The translations under genes and the position numbers were made by a program. The notes below the pieces were generated by a model that worked only from the letters and a program-made list of their open reading frames with translations, searched no databases and was not told the origin of the DNA. Positions 26,832-35,903 of a DNA stretch of 36,097 nucleotides are shown here, piece after piece. Positions within the stretch are counted from its first letter, which is position 1. Each line of letters starts with the position of its first letter. Where the stretch lies: NCBI GenBank assembly GCA_025361505.1, contig JANYKZ010000059.1:1-36097 (forward strand), read 5' to 3'. Source of the stretch: Coriobacteriia bacterium. Lineage in GTDB: Bacteria; Actinomycetota; Coriobacteriia; Anaerosomatales; PALSA-660.

Positions 26832-27341
26832 CTACTCCTCCCAACCGTAGATCTGGCCGATGGTCTTGCCGCGGCGGCGCGCGATCGTCTGCGCACTCGC
26901 GACAGACTGCAGGCCCTGAGCCGCAGCCTTGACCATGTTCAGCGCGTTGTCAGAACCCAGCGACTTCGAGAGCACGTCGGTGATCCCGGCGAGCTCCAGC
27001 AGGGCGCGGACGGGTCCGCCCGCGATGATCCCGGTACCGGGAGCGGCCGGCTTGAGCATGACGCGCCCTGCGCCGAAGTGGCCCATCACCGCGTGCGGGA
27101 TGGTCCCTTCGACGATCGGGAACTTGAACATGTTCTTCTTCGCGTCTTCGACGCCCTTCTTGATGGCCACGGGGACTTCGGCGGACTTTCCCATGCCGAC
27201 GCCCACGTTGCCGTTGCCGTCCCCGACCACCACGAGCGCCGTCAGCGAGAAGCGACGGCCGCCCTTGACGACCTTGGACACGCGGTTGATGTAGACGACC
27301 TTTTCCTGCAGCTCCGAGACCGGAGCGAGATTACGCGCCAT
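26832..27341 (-). CDS. rpsE: 30S ribosomal protein S5
   Basis: S5 helps keep decoding accurate and lines the mRNA entry site. The 169-aa product has the N-terminal double-stranded RNA-binding domain ([20 protein letters not shown]) and the C-terminal domain with [19 protein letters not shown] and [13 protein letters not shown]. It has the usual place between rplR and rpmD. Confidence 0.98.
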   Translation of the reverse strand: MARNLAPVSELQEKVVYINRVSKVVKGGRRFSLTALVVVGDGNGNVGVGMGKSAEVPVAIKKGVEDAKKNMFKFPIVEGTIPHAVMGHFGAGRVMLKPAAPGTGIIAGGPVRALLELAGITDVLSKSLGSDNALNMVKAAAQGLQSVASAQTIARRRGKTIGQIYGWEE

Positions 27342-27357
27342 TTCGAGATCGTCCTTT

Positions 27358-27726
27358 CTAGAACGTGAGCCCGGCCTCGCGGGCGCCGTCGGCCAGGGCC
27401 TTGACGCGGCCGTGATACAGGCGGCCGCCGCGGTCGAAGACGACCTCGGTCACACCCTTCTCCAGTGCGCGCTTGCCGACCGCGACGCCGACAGCGGCGG
27501 CGGCGGCAACGTTGCTGCCGTTCTTGATGGAGCCCTTTACCTCGGCGTCCAACGTGGATGCCGACGCGATTGTCAGACCGGTCACGTCATCGATGATCTG
27601 TGCGTAGATCTGCGCGTTGCTTCGCGTCACCCTCAAGCGCGGACGAGCGGTGGTCCCTGAGACCTTGCCGCGAACCCTACGCTGACGGCGAGCGAGCTTG
27701 AACGCCTTTGCCTTCAGGTTGTCCAT
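27358..27726 (-). CDS. rplR: 50S ribosomal protein L18
   Basis: L18 binds 5S rRNA and joins it to the large subunit. The 122-aa product has the basic N-terminus ([19 protein letters not shown]), the [17 protein letters not shown] strand and the C-terminal [20 protein letters not shown] motif. Confidence 0.98.
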   Translation of the reverse strand: MDNLKAKAFKLARRQRRVRGKVSGTTARPRLRVTRSNAQIYAQIIDDVTGLTIASASTLDAEVKGSIKNGSNVAAAAAVGVAVGKRALEKGVTEVVFDRGGRLYHGRVKALADGAREAGLTF

Positions 27727-27743
27727 GTGCTCTTCAGCCCTTC

Positions 27744-28280
27744 CTACTTCGCCGTCTTGCCGAGCTTGCGACGGACATGCTCACCCTCGTACCGAACACC
27801 CTTGCCCTTGTACGGCTCGGGCTTGCGCCAGCTGCGGATCTCGGCGGCCACCTGGCCGACGCGCTGCTTGTCGATGCCGCGCACCGTGATCTTGGTCGGC
27901 GCCGGCACTTCGAACGTGATGCCGTCAGGCGCCTTCACGAGCACGGGATGGCTGAACCCCAGCGCGAGCTGGATGTCCAAGCCCTTGAGCTCGGCGCGAT
28001 AGCCGACGCCCACGATCTCGAGGTTCTTGTGGAACCCCTCCGACACACCGGCGACCATGTTGGCCACCAGCGTACGGGTCAGGCCATGCAGGGAGCGGTG
28101 TCCCCGCTCGTCGCTCGGACGGGTGACCGTCAGGACACCCTCCTCGAGCGTCACGGTCATGTCCGCGTTGAACGTCTGCGTCAGTGACCCCTTCGGTCCC
28201 TTGACGGTGACCGTCGATCCGTCGATCTGAACCTCGACCCCGGACGGGACCGGGATGGGCTGCTTGCCGATTCGAGACAC
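27744..28280 (-). CDS. rplF: 50S ribosomal protein L6
   Basis: L6 lies near the factor-binding site of the large subunit. The 178-aa product starts [20 protein letters not shown] and has the two repeated alpha/beta domains; the second carries the [20 protein letters not shown] and [19 protein letters not shown] motifs. Confidence 0.98.
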   Translation of the reverse strand: MSRIGKQPIPVPSGVEVQIDGSTVTVKGPKGSLTQTFNADMTVTLEEGVLTVTRPSDERGHRSLHGLTRTLVANMVAGVSEGFHKNLEIVGVGYRAELKGLDIQLALGFSHPVLVKAPDGITFEVPAPTKITVRGIDKQRVGQVAAEIRSWRKPEPYKGKGVRYEGEHVRRKLGKTAK

Positions 28281-28310
28281 GGCGGTGGCTCCTTTCCTTG
28301 TCCTGTCCGT

Positions 28311-28709
28311 CTACCAGATGTAGGCGATGACTTCGCCGCCGACGGCGGCCTTCTTTGCTTGCTTGTCGGTCATGACGCCCGAGGACGTCGAGATGACCGC
28401 TATTCCAAGGCCGCCGAGAACGCGCGGGAGCTCGTCCTTCTTCGCGTACACGCGCAGGCCCGGCTTGCTGATGCGCCGGATGCCGGTGATGACGCGCTCA
28501 CGCTTCGGGCCGTACTTCAGGTCCAGCGTCAACGTCGCCTGGACATCGCCCGGAACGACCCTGTAGTCGGAGACGTAGCCCTCCTGCTTCAGGATGCGGG
28601 CGATCTCGACCAGCTTCTTCGACGACGGCATGGAGACCGAGCTCTGGAATGCGTTGTTCGCGTTCCTGATCCGGGTCAGCATGTCGGCGATCGGGTCGGT
28701 CATGCTCAT
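28311..28709 (-). CDS. rpsH: 30S ribosomal protein S8
   Basis: S8 is a primary 16S-binding protein; in E. coli it also represses the spc operon. The 132-aa product has [16 protein letters not shown] at the N-terminus and the C-terminal [20 protein letters not shown] motif. An AGGAGG Shine-Dalgarno lies 8 nt before ATG 28709. The 105-nt gap before it contains a GGCCGC/GCGGCC hairpin directly after the rpsZ stop. Confidence 0.98.
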   Translation of the reverse strand: MSMTDPIADMLTRIRNANNAFQSSVSMPSSKKLVEIARILKQEGYVSDYRVVPGDVQATLTLDLKYGPKRERVITGIRRISKPGLRVYAKKDELPRVLGGLGIAVISTSSGVMTDKQAKKAAVGGEVIAYIW

Positions 28710-28814
28710 GTTGGATACCTCCTATGGTCCTGTCGAACTCCTAGCGAGAGAGTGGTTCGCGCACTCCCGTGGAATGCACGCCTTCCCGCACGCTCGGCCG
28801 CGTCGGTCTGCGGC

Positions 28815-29000
28815 CTACCAGCTTGCCTTGCGAACGCCCGGAACCTCGCCCTTGTTGGCCAGTTCGCGCAGGCACACGCGGCACAGACCGAACTGACGAT
28901 AGAACGCCCTCGGGCGGCCGCAGCGGTTGCAGCGGCTGACGCTGCGAGAGCTGAACTTCGGCACTCGATTGGCCTTCGCGATCATCGACTTCTTGGCCAC
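28815..29000 (-). CDS. rpsZ: 30S ribosomal protein S14, type Z (zinc-binding)
   Basis: The short zinc form of S14. The track hides it inside a 171-aa shadow frame. Starting at GTG 29000 gives 61 aa beginning [18 protein letters not shown] after the Met, with the two zinc knuckles CNRC and CRVC and the expected C-terminus [17 protein letters not shown] lies 8 nt before this GTG; another GTG two codons upstream is too close to it. Confidence 0.96.
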   Translation of the reverse strand: MAKKSMIAKANRVPKFSSRSVSRCNRCGRPRAFYRQFGLCRVCLRELANKGEVPGVRKASW

Positions 29001-29064
29001 TACCACTACCTCCTGGAACGTGGTGCCGAACGCGCCCGTCTGAGCGCCCCGGCGGTACCGGACT

Positions 29065-29607
29065 CTATTTCTTGAAGGGGAACCCGAAGCCGTCGAGCAG
29101 GGCGCGGCATTCCTCATCGGTGTTTGCAGTCGTGACGAACGTGATGTCCATGCCGCGCACGCGATCGACCTTGTCGTAGTCGACCTCAGGGAAGATGAGC
29201 TGCTCATCCACGCCCATGGAGTAGTTGCCGCGGCCGTCGAAGGACTCCGGGTTGATGCCGCGGAAGTCGCGGATGCGCGGGAGCGCAGTCGCGAGCAGGC
29301 GGTCCAGGAACTCCCACATGCGGTCGCCACGCAGCGTCACCTTGGCGCCGATCGGCATACCCTTGCGCAGCTTGAACGCCGCGATCGATTTCTTGGCGCG
29401 TGTGGTCATCGGCTGCTGGCCGGTGATCGTGCGCAGGTCGGCCACGGCCGCATCCAGGAGCTTCGCATCCTGGGAGGCGCCGCCGACGCCCATGTTGATG
29501 ACGATCTTGCTGAAACGCGGCACCTGGTTGACGTTGCCGTACGCCAGCTCGGTCATGAGCTTCGATACGACCTCGTTCCGGTACTTCTCTTTGAGTCTCG
29601 GGGCCAC
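29065..29607 (-). CDS. rplE: 50S ribosomal protein L5
   Basis: L5 binds 5S rRNA and contacts the P-site tRNA. The 180-aa product has [20 protein letters not shown] at the N-terminus, then [14 protein letters not shown] and the C-terminal [22 protein letters not shown] chose GTG at 29607 because a GGAGGA Shine-Dalgarno stands just before it and the length then matches the family; the track's 212-aa version adds an unrelated N-terminus. Confidence 0.96.
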   Translation of the reverse strand: MAPRLKEKYRNEVVSKLMTELAYGNVNQVPRFSKIVINMGVGGASQDAKLLDAAVADLRTITGQQPMTTRAKKSIAAFKLRKGMPIGAKVTLRGDRMWEFLDRLLATALPRIRDFRGINPESFDGRGNYSMGVDEQLIFPEVDYDKVDRVRGMDITFVTTANTDEECRALLDGFGFPFKK

Positions 29608-29716
29608 TGTGTTCCTCCGGTCCTTCTTGTTCTCGCGGGCGTCAGATTCCTGACCCGACGTCACTTGGCTCACCGCCGCTTTCCGTGCGCGGCAGCTGCA
29701 CAACGCCTCGTACGTA

Positions 29717-30040
29717 CTACTTGTCGATGTCCTTGCCGCACTTCTTGCAGACGCGGATGCGCACGCCGGCCTCGCGACGACGGCTGACGCGGGTCGGCTG
29801 CGAGCAGCTCGGGCAGATCAGCATGACGTTGGACACGTGCATCGTGCCCTCGTGCTGCATGATCCCGCCCTGCGGGTTCTTCTGGCTCGGACGCGTCGCG
29901 CGCTTGATGATGTTCGCGCCCTCGACCGTCACGCGCTGCTTCTCGGGGAAGGCCTTGAGGATCTTCCCTTCCTTACCGTTGTCCTTGCCGGCGATGACAC
30001 GGACCTTGTCGCCGCGCCGGACGTGCATGGAACTGGCCAT
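29717..30040 (-). CDS. rplX: 50S ribosomal protein L24
   Basis: L24 initiates large-subunit assembly. The 107-aa product has the KOW motif ([20 protein letters not shown]) at the N-terminus. The C-terminal part has two CxxC pairs (CPSC and CKKC) that may bind zinc. A GGAGG motif lies 10 nt before the ATG. Confidence 0.97.
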   Translation of the reverse strand: MASSMHVRRGDKVRVIAGKDNGKEGKILKAFPEKQRVTVEGANIIKRATRPSQKNPQGGIMQHEGTMHVSNVMLICPSCSQPTRVSRRREAGVRIRVCKKCGKDIDK

Positions 30041-30055
30041 GTATACAAGGCCTCC

Positions 30056-30424
30056 TTAGATGACTTCGGGCGCGAGCGACACGATCTTCATGTAGCGCTT
30101 GTCGCGCAGCTCGCGCGCGACAGGCCCGAAGATGCGCGTGCCGCGCGGGTTGCCCTGGTTGTCGATGATGACTGCGGCGTTGTCGTCGAACTTGATGTAG
30201 GACCCGTCAGCGCGACGGACCTCCTTCTTGCAGCGGACGACTACCGCCCTGACGACATCGCCCTTCTTGACCGCCCCGTTCGGGATGGCTTCCTTCACGG
30301 TGACGACGATGACGTCGCCGACGCGGGCGTAGCGGCGCTTGGAGCCGCCGAGCACCTTGATGCACAGCACCTGCCGTGCACCTGAGTTGTCCGCGACTTT
30401 GAGTCGGGTCTCTGCCTGGATCAT
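30056..30424 (-). CDS. rplN: 50S ribosomal protein L14
   Basis: L14 takes part in intersubunit bridges. The 122-aa product starts [20 protein letters not shown], and also has [13 protein letters not shown] and [16 protein letters not shown] chose ATG at 30424, matching the family; the track's 30451 adds nine unrelated residues. Confidence 0.97.
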   Translation of the reverse strand: MIQAETRLKVADNSGARQVLCIKVLGGSKRRYARVGDVIVVTVKEAIPNGAVKKGDVVRAVVVRCKKEVRRADGSYIKFDDNAAVIIDNQGNPRGTRIFGPVARELRDKRYMKIVSLAPEVI

Positions 30425-30488
30425 GTCTTCCTCCGGGACTGGCCGGGCCATGCACGCACGTCATGTGCGCGAGCGGGCCCGAGGTGAA

Positions 30489-30749
30489 CTACTTGGCCTT
30501 CTCCACGATCTCGACGAGACGCCAGCGCTTGAGCTTGGACAGCGGACGCGTCTCCATGATCGTGACGACGTCACCGACTCCGCACTCGTTGTTCTCGTCG
30601 TGGGCGTGGTACTTGGTGCTGTGGGTCATCATCTTGCCGTAGAGCGGGTGCGGCTTGCGGCTCTCGATCTTGACGACACAGGTCTTGTCGCCCGCGGTCG
30701 AAACCACGACGCCCTGCCGCGACTTGCGGCTGTTGCGATCCTCGGTCAT
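30489..30749 (-). CDS. rpsQ: 30S ribosomal protein S17
   Basis: S17 is a primary 16S-binding OB-fold protein. From ATG 30749 the product is 86 aa and starts [20 protein letters not shown], with the [18 protein letters not shown] segment. AGGAAGG lies 9-10 nt before this ATG, whereas the track's GTG at 30773 overlaps the rpmC stop and has no Shine-Dalgarno. Confidence 0.95.
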   Translation of the reverse strand: MTEDRNSRKSRQGVVVSTAGDKTCVVKIESRKPHPLYGKMMTHSTKYHAHDENNECGVGDVVTIMETRPLSKLKRWRLVEIVEKAK

Positions 30750-30772
30750 CTGGACGATCCCTTCCTCACTCA

Positions 30773-30988
30773 CTAGGACGCCGCGGCCTGGCGGGCCGCT
30801 TCGATCTCGCGGGAGCGGACCTCTGTGTGCAACCGCGCGATGTCACGCTTGACGTCCTTGATCTTGCCCGGGTTGTCGAGCTGACCGGTGGCCAGCTGGA
30901 ACCTCAGGTTGAACAACTCCACGCGAGCGTCCTTGAGCTTCTGCTCAAGATCCGACGCTGACATATCCCTGATCTCGCTTGCCTTCAT
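30773..30988 (-). CDS. rpmC: 50S ribosomal protein L29
   Basis: L29 lies beside the exit tunnel near the signal recognition particle docking site. The 71-aa product has the two-helix hairpin form with [20 protein letters not shown] and [18 protein letters not shown]. Its ATG abuts the rplP stop. Confidence 0.97.
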   Translation of the reverse strand: MKASEIRDMSASDLEQKLKDARVELFNLRFQLATGQLDNPGKIKDVKRDIARLHTEVRSREIEAARQAAAS

Positions 30989-31417
30989 CTATGACTCACC
31001 GCCGCTGTCGGCTCGGGTGACGAACTTGCACTTGATCGGCAGCTTCTGAGCAGCCAGCCTCATTGCTTCCTTGGCGACCTCATCGGACACGCCCGCGATC
31101 TCGAACATGATGCGGCCGGGCTTGACGACGGCCACCCACTTCTCCGGGTTTCCCTTGCCGGAACCCATGCGGGTCTCGGCGGGCTTCTGGGTGACGGGCT
31201 TGTCCGGGAAGATCGTGATCCACACCTTGCCGCCACGCTTCATGTAGCGGGTCATCGCGACACGAGCGGCTTCGATCTGCCGGTTGGTGATCCATTCGGC
31301 TTCGAGCGCCTTCAGGCCGTAGTCGCCGAAGTTCAGCTCGGTCCCGCCCTTGGCGGTCCCGTGCCAGTTGCTTCCGCGCTGGACCTTGCGGTGCTTGACT
31401 CTGCGGGGCAGAAGCAT
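30989..31417 (-). CDS. rplP: 50S ribosomal protein L16
   Basis: L16 shapes the A-site and peptidyl transferase region. The 142-aa product starts [15 protein letters not shown] and has the [20 protein letters not shown] and [20 protein letters not shown] motifs. It follows rpsC after 2 nt and abuts rpmC. Confidence 0.98.
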   Translation of the reverse strand: MLLPRRVKHRKVQRGSNWHGTAKGGTELNFGDYGLKALEAEWITNRQIEAARVAMTRYMKRGGKVWITIFPDKPVTQKPAETRMGSGKGNPEKWVAVVKPGRIMFEIAGVSDEVAKEAMRLAAQKLPIKCKFVTRADSGGES

Positions 31418-31419
31418 CT

Positions 31420-32151
31420 CTAGCCTCGACCTCCCCCATCACGGCGAGGACGACGGTCGTCGCGATCGCGCTGCGGACGGGACGGACGCGCGTCGGCGGC
31501 CTCGTACAGCGAAGCGATGGTCTGGCCGGGCATCAGGTCGCCACGGTAGACCCAGACCTTCACGCCGCACGCACCGAACGTCGTGCGCGCCGAGGCGGTG
31601 CCGTAGTCGATCTTGGCACGCAGGGTGTGCAGCGGCACGCGACCTTCGCGATACCACTCCCGGCGTCCCATCTCGGCGCCGCCGAGACGGCCCGAGCACT
31701 GGATACGGATACCGAGCGCCCCGCCCTTCATGGCGGCGGTGACGGCCTTCTTCATCGCGCGGCGGAAACCGACGCGAGCCTCGAGCTGCTCGGCGATGCC
31801 CTGTGCGACGAGGACCGCATCCAGCTCGGCGCGCTTGATCTCGTTGATGTTCACCGAGATGTGGCCGCTGCTGATCTTCTCGAGGTCCTTGCGAAGGATG
31901 TCGACCTCCGTGCCCTTCTTGCCGATCACGATACCAGGACGCGCGCTGTACAGGGTCACCGTGACCTTGTCGCCCGTGCGCTCGATGTCGACGCGGGAGA
32001 GAGCGGCCCGCTTCAGGCGCTTGACGAGGTAGCGGCGCAGCTTGATGTCCTCGAACAAGGTCTTGTCGTAGCCCTTGCCCTGGAACCAGCGGGAACGCCA
32101 CTCCTCGGTGATGCCGAGGCGGGGACCGACGGGATAGACTTTCTGGCCCAT
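31420..32151 (-). CDS. rpsC: 30S ribosomal protein S3
   Basis: S3 forms part of the mRNA entry channel. The 243-aa product has the N-terminal domain, a KH domain with the loop [12 protein letters not shown], and the C-terminal domain with [20 protein letters not shown]. It ends in an Arg/Asp/Gly-rich tail of about 25 residues, an extension common in Actinomycetota. Confidence 0.98.
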   Translation of the reverse strand: MGQKVYPVGPRLGITEEWRSRWFQGKGYDKTLFEDIKLRRYLVKRLKRAALSRVDIERTGDKVTVTLYSARPGIVIGKKGTEVDILRKDLEKISSGHISVNINEIKRAELDAVLVAQGIAEQLEARVGFRRAMKKAVTAAMKGGALGIRIQCSGRLGGAEMGRREWYREGRVPLHTLRAKIDYGTASARTTFGACGVKVWVYRGDLMPGQTIASLYEAADARPSRPQRDRDDRRPRRDGGGRG

Positions 32152-32155
32152 GAGA

Positions 32156-32497
32156 TTAAGCCCCCTCTCGCTGCTTGACGACGATGGTGATATGGGCCGA
32201 GCGCTTCAGGATCTTGAACGCGCGACCCATGGCGCGCGGCTGGATCCGCTTCAGCGACGGGCCCTGGTTCACGAAGGCCTCGGAGACGTAGAGCGTCTCC
32301 GGGTTGACCTTCAGGTTGTGCTCGGCGTTGGCGACCGCGCTGGCGAGCACCTTTCCGACGATCTCCGCCGCACCCTTCTCGGTGAAGCGAAGGATGGTCG
32401 CGGCCTCGCTCGCGGACTTGCCGCGAACCAGATCCACGACGAGGCGCGCTTTGCGCGGACTGATCCGCACGTACCTCGCTATTGCTCTTGCTTCCAT
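32156..32497 (-). CDS. rplV: 50S ribosomal protein L22
   Basis: L22 lines the exit tunnel with its beta-hairpin. The 113-aa product has [20 protein letters not shown] near the N-terminus and the hairpin region [20 protein letters not shown]. It is separated from rpsC by 4 nt. Confidence 0.98.
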   Translation of the reverse strand: MEARAIARYVRISPRKARLVVDLVRGKSASEAATILRFTEKGAAEIVGKVLASAVANAEHNLKVNPETLYVSEAFVNQGPSLKRIQPRAMGRAFKILKRSAHITIVVKQREGA

Positions 32498-32574
32498 TTA
32501 GTTCACAAGACCTTTCGGCTCCTACGCGGCCGCCCGCATCTTAGCGGCCGTACCGGTGCGATCATCCGTGTCGG

Positions 32575-32850
32575 CTAGCGCCGGACCTTCTTGTTGTCCG
32601 CATGTCCCTTGAACGTGCGCGTCGGCGAGAACTCGCCGAGCTTGTGCCCGACCATGGACTCGGTGACGTACACCGGGACGTGCTTGCGACCGTCGTGCAC
32701 CGCGATGGTGTGTCCCACCATCTCGGGGAAGATGGTCGAGGCGCGGGACCAGGTCTTGATGACCTTCTTCTCGCCAGCCTCGTTCATCTTGCGGATCCTC
32801 GCCAGCAGCCGAGGCTGGACGAAGGGCCCTTTCTTCAGGCTTCTGCTCAT
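32575..32850 (-). CDS. rpsS: 30S ribosomal protein S19
   Basis: S19 sits in the head and contacts tRNA. The 91-aa product starts [16 protein letters not shown] and has [20 protein letters not shown] and [18 protein letters not shown]. It lies between rplB and rplV as usual. Confidence 0.98.
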   Translation of the reverse strand: MSRSLKKGPFVQPRLLARIRKMNEAGEKKVIKTWSRASTIFPEMVGHTIAVHDGRKHVPVYVTESMVGHKLGEFSPTRTFKGHADNKKVRR

Positions 32851-32891
32851 GTACTACTCCAGTTCCTGCTCGAAAGACTTCGTACCGACCG

Positions 32892-33722
32892 CTACTTCTT
32901 GCGGCGACGGATGATAAGACTGCTCGAGGCCTTCTTCTTGTTACGCGTGCGGTGGCCCTTGGTCGGGACGCCCCACGGGGTGACCGGGTGACGGCCGGCG
33001 GTCTTGTTCTTGCCCTCGCCGCCGCCGTGCGGATGGTCGACAGGGTTCATGGCGGTACCGCGGACGCTCGGGCGCTTGCCCAACCAGCGGTTACGGCCGG
33101 CCTTGCCGATCGAGATGCCCTCGTGCTCGGCGTTACCCACGACGCCGATGGTCGCCCTGCACGTGAGCGGGACCATGCGCATCTCCGAGGACGGCATACG
33201 CAGGATCGCGTATAGGCCTTCCTTGGCCATGAGCTGGATCGAGGTGCCGGCGGAACGGGCCATCGCGGCGCCGCGTCCCGGCTGAAGCTCGACCGCGTGG
33301 ACGACAGTACCCGTCGGGATGTCGGCCAAGACGAGGCAGTTGCCCGGCTTGATGTCCGAACCCGGACCGGAGGTGACGGTGTCGCCGACGGCCAACTTGC
33401 CCGGGCACAGGATGTAGCGCTTCTCACCGTCCGCGTAGTGGAGCAGCGCGATACGGGCGGAGCGGTTGGGGTCGTATTCGATCGTGGCGACCTTCGCGGG
33501 TACGCCGTCCTTCTTCCGCTTGAAGTCGATCAAGCGGTACTGACGCTTGTGGCCGCCGCCCTGGTGGCGCGTGGTGATGCGGCCGTTGTTGTTCCGCCCG
33601 CCCGTCTTGTGCAGAGGGGCCAGCAGGGACTTCTCCGGATCCTTACGCGTGATCTCCGCAAAGTCGGAGACCGACTGGAACCGTCGACCCGGTGAGGTCG
33701 GCTTGTATTTCTTGAGTGCCAT
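32892..33722 (-). CDS. rplB: 50S ribosomal protein L2
   Basis: L2 is needed for subunit joining and peptidyl transfer. The 276-aa product starts with [16 protein letters not shown] and has the C-terminal [12 protein letters not shown] segment that holds the conserved histidine of the family. A GAGGAGAAGG stretch provides the Shine-Dalgarno. The 159-nt gap before it contains an elaborate RNA structure (see below). Confidence 0.98.
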   Translation of the reverse strand: MALKKYKPTSPGRRFQSVSDFAEITRKDPEKSLLAPLHKTGGRNNNGRITTRHQGGGHKRQYRLIDFKRKKDGVPAKVATIEYDPNRSARIALLHYADGEKRYILCPGKLAVGDTVTSGPGSDIKPGNCLVLADIPTGTVVHAVELQPGRGAAMARSAGTSIQLMAKEGLYAILRMPSSEMRMVPLTCRATIGVVGNAEHEGISIGKAGRNRWLGKRPSVRGTAMNPVDHPHGGGEGKNKTAGRHPVTPWGVPTKGHRTRNKKKASSSLIIRRRKK

Positions 33723-33738
33723 TCCTTCTCCTCTCTCA

Positions 33739-33810
33739 AAGCCCGATGGCCGAGTCCGCTGGGCACTCTCGTCACGTCCTCACGTGACTTACGAACTCGA
33801 CGCCGGGCTT
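33739..33810 (-). promoter_or_regulatory. Nested three-stem RNA element directly before the rplB ribosome binding site
   Basis: In minus-strand RNA, AAGCCCG (33804-33810) pairs with CGGGCUU (33739-33745). After a 2x3 internal loop GUCGAGU (33795-33801) pairs with ACUCGGC (33749-33755), with one U-G. A 6x15 internal loop leads to the hairpin GUCACGU/ACGUGAC (33771-33788, 4-nt loop). The basal stem ends a few nt before the rplB Shine-Dalgarno, a position suited to translational control. Confidence 0.6.
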
Positions 33811-33813
33811 AAC

Positions 33814-33860
33814 ACGGTGCCGGGCGGCTCCATTCAGGATCGAACGAAGACCGGCACCGT
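33814..33860 (-). promoter_or_regulatory. 10-bp stem-loop after rplW, upstream part of the rplB leader
   Basis: ACGGUGCCGG (33851-33860) pairs perfectly with CCGGCACCGU (33814-33823) around a 27-nt loop, 21 nt past the rplW stop and 3 nt before the nested element. Together they fill nearly the whole rplW-rplB gap. Confidence 0.6.
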
Positions 33861-33881
33861 CGGCCGTCTGGCGGGGCGGAC

Positions 33882-34169
33882 CTACCTGCCGCCCTCGAAG
33901 AACTCGATCTTGTCGCCCTCCTTGAGGGTGACGACGGCCTTCTTCCACGTACGGGTCATGCCGGTCGACGCCCGAAGGCGGCGCTTCTTGCCCGGCACGT
34001 TCATCGTGTTGACGCTCACAACGGTCACCTTGAACACGGCGGCGATGGCGTCGGCGATCTCAGGCTTACGGGCGCTCTTGTGGACCTCGAACGTGTAGCG
34101 ATTGTGCTCGATCCCAGCGTAGCTCTTCTCCGAGATGATGGGGCGGATGATCAGGCTGCGGGCATCCAT
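33882..34169 (-). CDS. rplW: 50S ribosomal protein L23
   Basis: L23 is the docking site for trigger factor and the signal recognition particle at the exit tunnel. From ATG 34169 the product is 95 aa and starts MDARSLIIRPIISEKSYAGI, with VFKVTVVSVNTMNVPGKKRR following. The track's 158-aa version runs into rplD in the wrong frame. The ATG is 1 nt past the rplD stop. Confidence 0.97.
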   Translation of the reverse strand: MDARSLIIRPIISEKSYAGIEHNRYTFEVHKSARKPEIADAIAAVFKVTVVSVNTMNVPGKKRRLRASTGMTRTWKKAVVTLKEGDKIEFFEGGR

Positions 34170-34170
34170 G

Positions 34171-34794
34171 TTACGCAAGCACCCCCTCAAGGTACTCGAG
34201 CGCCGGCTTCGTGAGAACGAGCGCGACGTTGTCGACCAGGTCATAGGTGTTCGACTCGCTTGCGGTGATGACCCGCACGCGCTCGATGTTACGGAACGAC
34301 TGGATCGCCACGATGTCGCCGTTGGGGACGACCACGGTGATGCGACCCTTGACGCCAAGGGCGTCGATCGCGGCGGCCGCGGACTTCGTCGACGGAGCCG
34401 TCCAGCTGAACGCGTCGATCACGTGGAGCGCGCCCTCGGCGGCCTTCGCCGACAGAACGCTGCGCATCGCGAGCTTCACGACCTTGTTCGGGACGCGGAA
34501 CCCGTAGGTACGGGGGTGCGGTCCGAAGACGACACCACCGCCGGTCCACTGCGGCGAACGCGTCGAACCGGCACGCGCGCGACCGGTCCCCTTCTGGCGG
34601 AACGGCTTGGCGCCGCCGCCCGAAACCTGGCCGCGGGTCTTGGTTTGATGCGTACCGGCGCGCTTGCCGGCCATCTGGCTGCGCACCACGAAGTGCACCG
34701 CGTGGGTGTTCGGCACGACGCCGAAGACGGTAGCGGAAAGCTCCGCCGTCCCGACCTTCGCACCATTCATATCCTTGACTTCGACAGTAGCCAT
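34171..34794 (-). CDS. rplD: 50S ribosomal protein L4
   Basis: L4 reaches into the exit tunnel; in E. coli it also represses the S10 operon. From ATG 34794 the product is 207 aa and starts [15 protein letters not shown]. The long basic tunnel loop is clear ([20 protein letters not shown], then [16 protein letters not shown]). The track's 249-aa version adds residues from inside rplC in another frame. Confidence 0.97.
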   Translation of the reverse strand: MATVEVKDMNGAKVGTAELSATVFGVVPNTHAVHFVVRSQMAGKRAGTHQTKTRGQVSGGGAKPFRQKGTGRARAGSTRSPQWTGGGVVFGPHPRTYGFRVPNKVVKLAMRSVLSAKAAEGALHVIDAFSWTAPSTKSAAAAIDALGVKGRITVVVPNGDIVAIQSFRNIERVRVITASESNTYDLVDNVALVLTKPALEYLEGVLA

Positions 34795-34822
34795 CTCTGT
34801 GTGTCTCCTCGATTCCTGCAGG

Positions 34823-35443
34823 CTAGCTCGCGCGAATGACAAGCAGGCCGTTCTTGCCGCCGGGGACTGCGCCCTTGACGACGAGCAGGTTCTGCTCCGC
34901 ATCGACCTTGATGACTTCAAGCTTCTGTACCGTGACGGTGTCCACGCCCATGTGACCCGGCATCCGGGTCCCGCGAAGAACGCGGGAGGGAGACGCGCAC
35001 ATGCCGATCGAGCCGGGCGCGCGGTGGAAGTGCGAACCGTGGCCCCCGGGACCGCCCTTGAAGTTGTGACGCTTCATGACGCCGGCAAAGCCCTTGCCTT
35101 TGCTCGTGCCGGCGATGTCGACCTTGGCACCGACTTCGAAGATGTCGACCAGGATCTTCTGGCCGCGCTTGAAGCTCTCCCCCTCGTCGAGGCGCTCCTC
35201 GACGATGTGACGCTTGGGCTCGAGGTTCGCCTTAGCGAAGTGACCCTGGGTCGGCTTGTTGGCCTTGCCTTCCTTCATATCACCGAACGCGAGCTGCACG
35301 GCGTCGTAGCCGTCCTTCTTCATCGTCTTGACCTGCGAGACGAAGCAGGGACCGGCTTCGATCACGGTCACCGGGATCAGCCGGTCGTCATCGCTCCAGA
35401 CCTGGCTCATGCCCAGCTTGCGGCCGAGTATCGTCTTACCCAT
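34823..35443 (-). CDS. rplC: 50S ribosomal protein L3
   Basis: L3 is an assembly initiator near the peptidyl transferase centre. The 206-aa product starts MGKTILGRKLGMSQVW and has the central GGPGGHGSHFHRAPGSIGM loop. The residue after SIG is Met, where E. coli has the glutamine methylated by PrmB, so that modification is not expected. The 140-nt gap before it is structured. Confidence 0.97.
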   Translation of the reverse strand: MGKTILGRKLGMSQVWSDDDRLIPVTVIEAGPCFVSQVKTMKKDGYDAVQLAFGDMKEGKANKPTQGHFAKANLEPKRHIVEERLDEGESFKRGQKILVDIFEVGAKVDIAGTSKGKGFAGVMKRHNFKGGPGGHGSHFHRAPGSIGMCASPSRVLRGTRMPGHMGVDTVTVQKLEVIKVDAEQNLLVVKGAVPGGKNGLLVIRAS

Positions 35444-35478
35444 CGTCTGTGACTCTCTTCCTTCTCGCGCGGTCGTGG

Positions 35479-35564
35479 GACCCGTTCGTGCCGCGCCCGC
35501 AATCGTTGCGGGTCACACCCCAGAGGACCGCTCCTCATGATTGACGCCGGTCGCGAAGCGACCG
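35479..35564 (-). promoter_or_regulatory. Structured rpsJ-rplC intercistronic region
   Basis: In minus-strand RNA there are three clear hairpins: CGGUCGC-UUC-GCGACCG (35548-35564), GAGGA-GCGG-UCCUC just after it, and CCCGCAA-CGA-UUGCGGG (35496-35512). GACCCG (35509-35514) can instead pair with CGGGUC (35479-35484), which excludes the last hairpin. Such alternatives could support attenuation or translational control of rplC. Confidence 0.5.
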
Positions 35565-35583
35565 AGTAGCACCGTGTCGTGAG

Positions 35584-35892
35584 CTAGAGCTTGATCTCGA
35601 TGTCGACCCCGGCCGGCAGCTCAAGACGCATGAGCGAGTCGACGGTCTTGGCGGTCGGATCGAGGATGTCGATCAGCCGCTTGTGGATCTTCATCTCGAA
35701 GTGCTCGCGGCTGTCCTTGTTGACGTGCGGCGAGCGGATGACGCAGTACAGGCTGCGCTGCGTCGGCAGCGGGATCGGCCCGGAAACGCGCGCGCCGGTC
35801 CGCTGAGCCGTCTCCACGATCTGCGCCGCCGACTGATCGAGCAGTCGGTGGTCGTAAGCCTTGAGGCGGATTCGAATCCGCTGCCTTGCCAT
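35584..35892 (-). CDS. rpsJ: 30S ribosomal protein S10 (NusE)
   Basis: S10 is a head protein and also acts with NusB in antitermination. The 102-aa product starts [19 protein letters not shown] and has [19 protein letters not shown]. It starts 11 nt after the tuf stop, so the str-type gene tuf and the S10 operon are joined here. Confidence 0.98.
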   Translation of the reverse strand: MARQRIRIRLKAYDHRLLDQSAAQIVETAQRTGARVSGPIPLPTQRSLYCVIRSPHVNKDSREHFEMKIHKRLIDILDPTAKTVDSLMRLELPAGVDIEIKL

Positions 35893-35903
35893 ATTGACTC
35901 CGG

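Noticed and set aside
32527-32550. CGGCCG repeats in the rpsS-rplV gap as a regulatory hairpin
   Set aside because: CGGCCG is itself a palindrome, so the apparent stem is easily produced by chance in this GC content.
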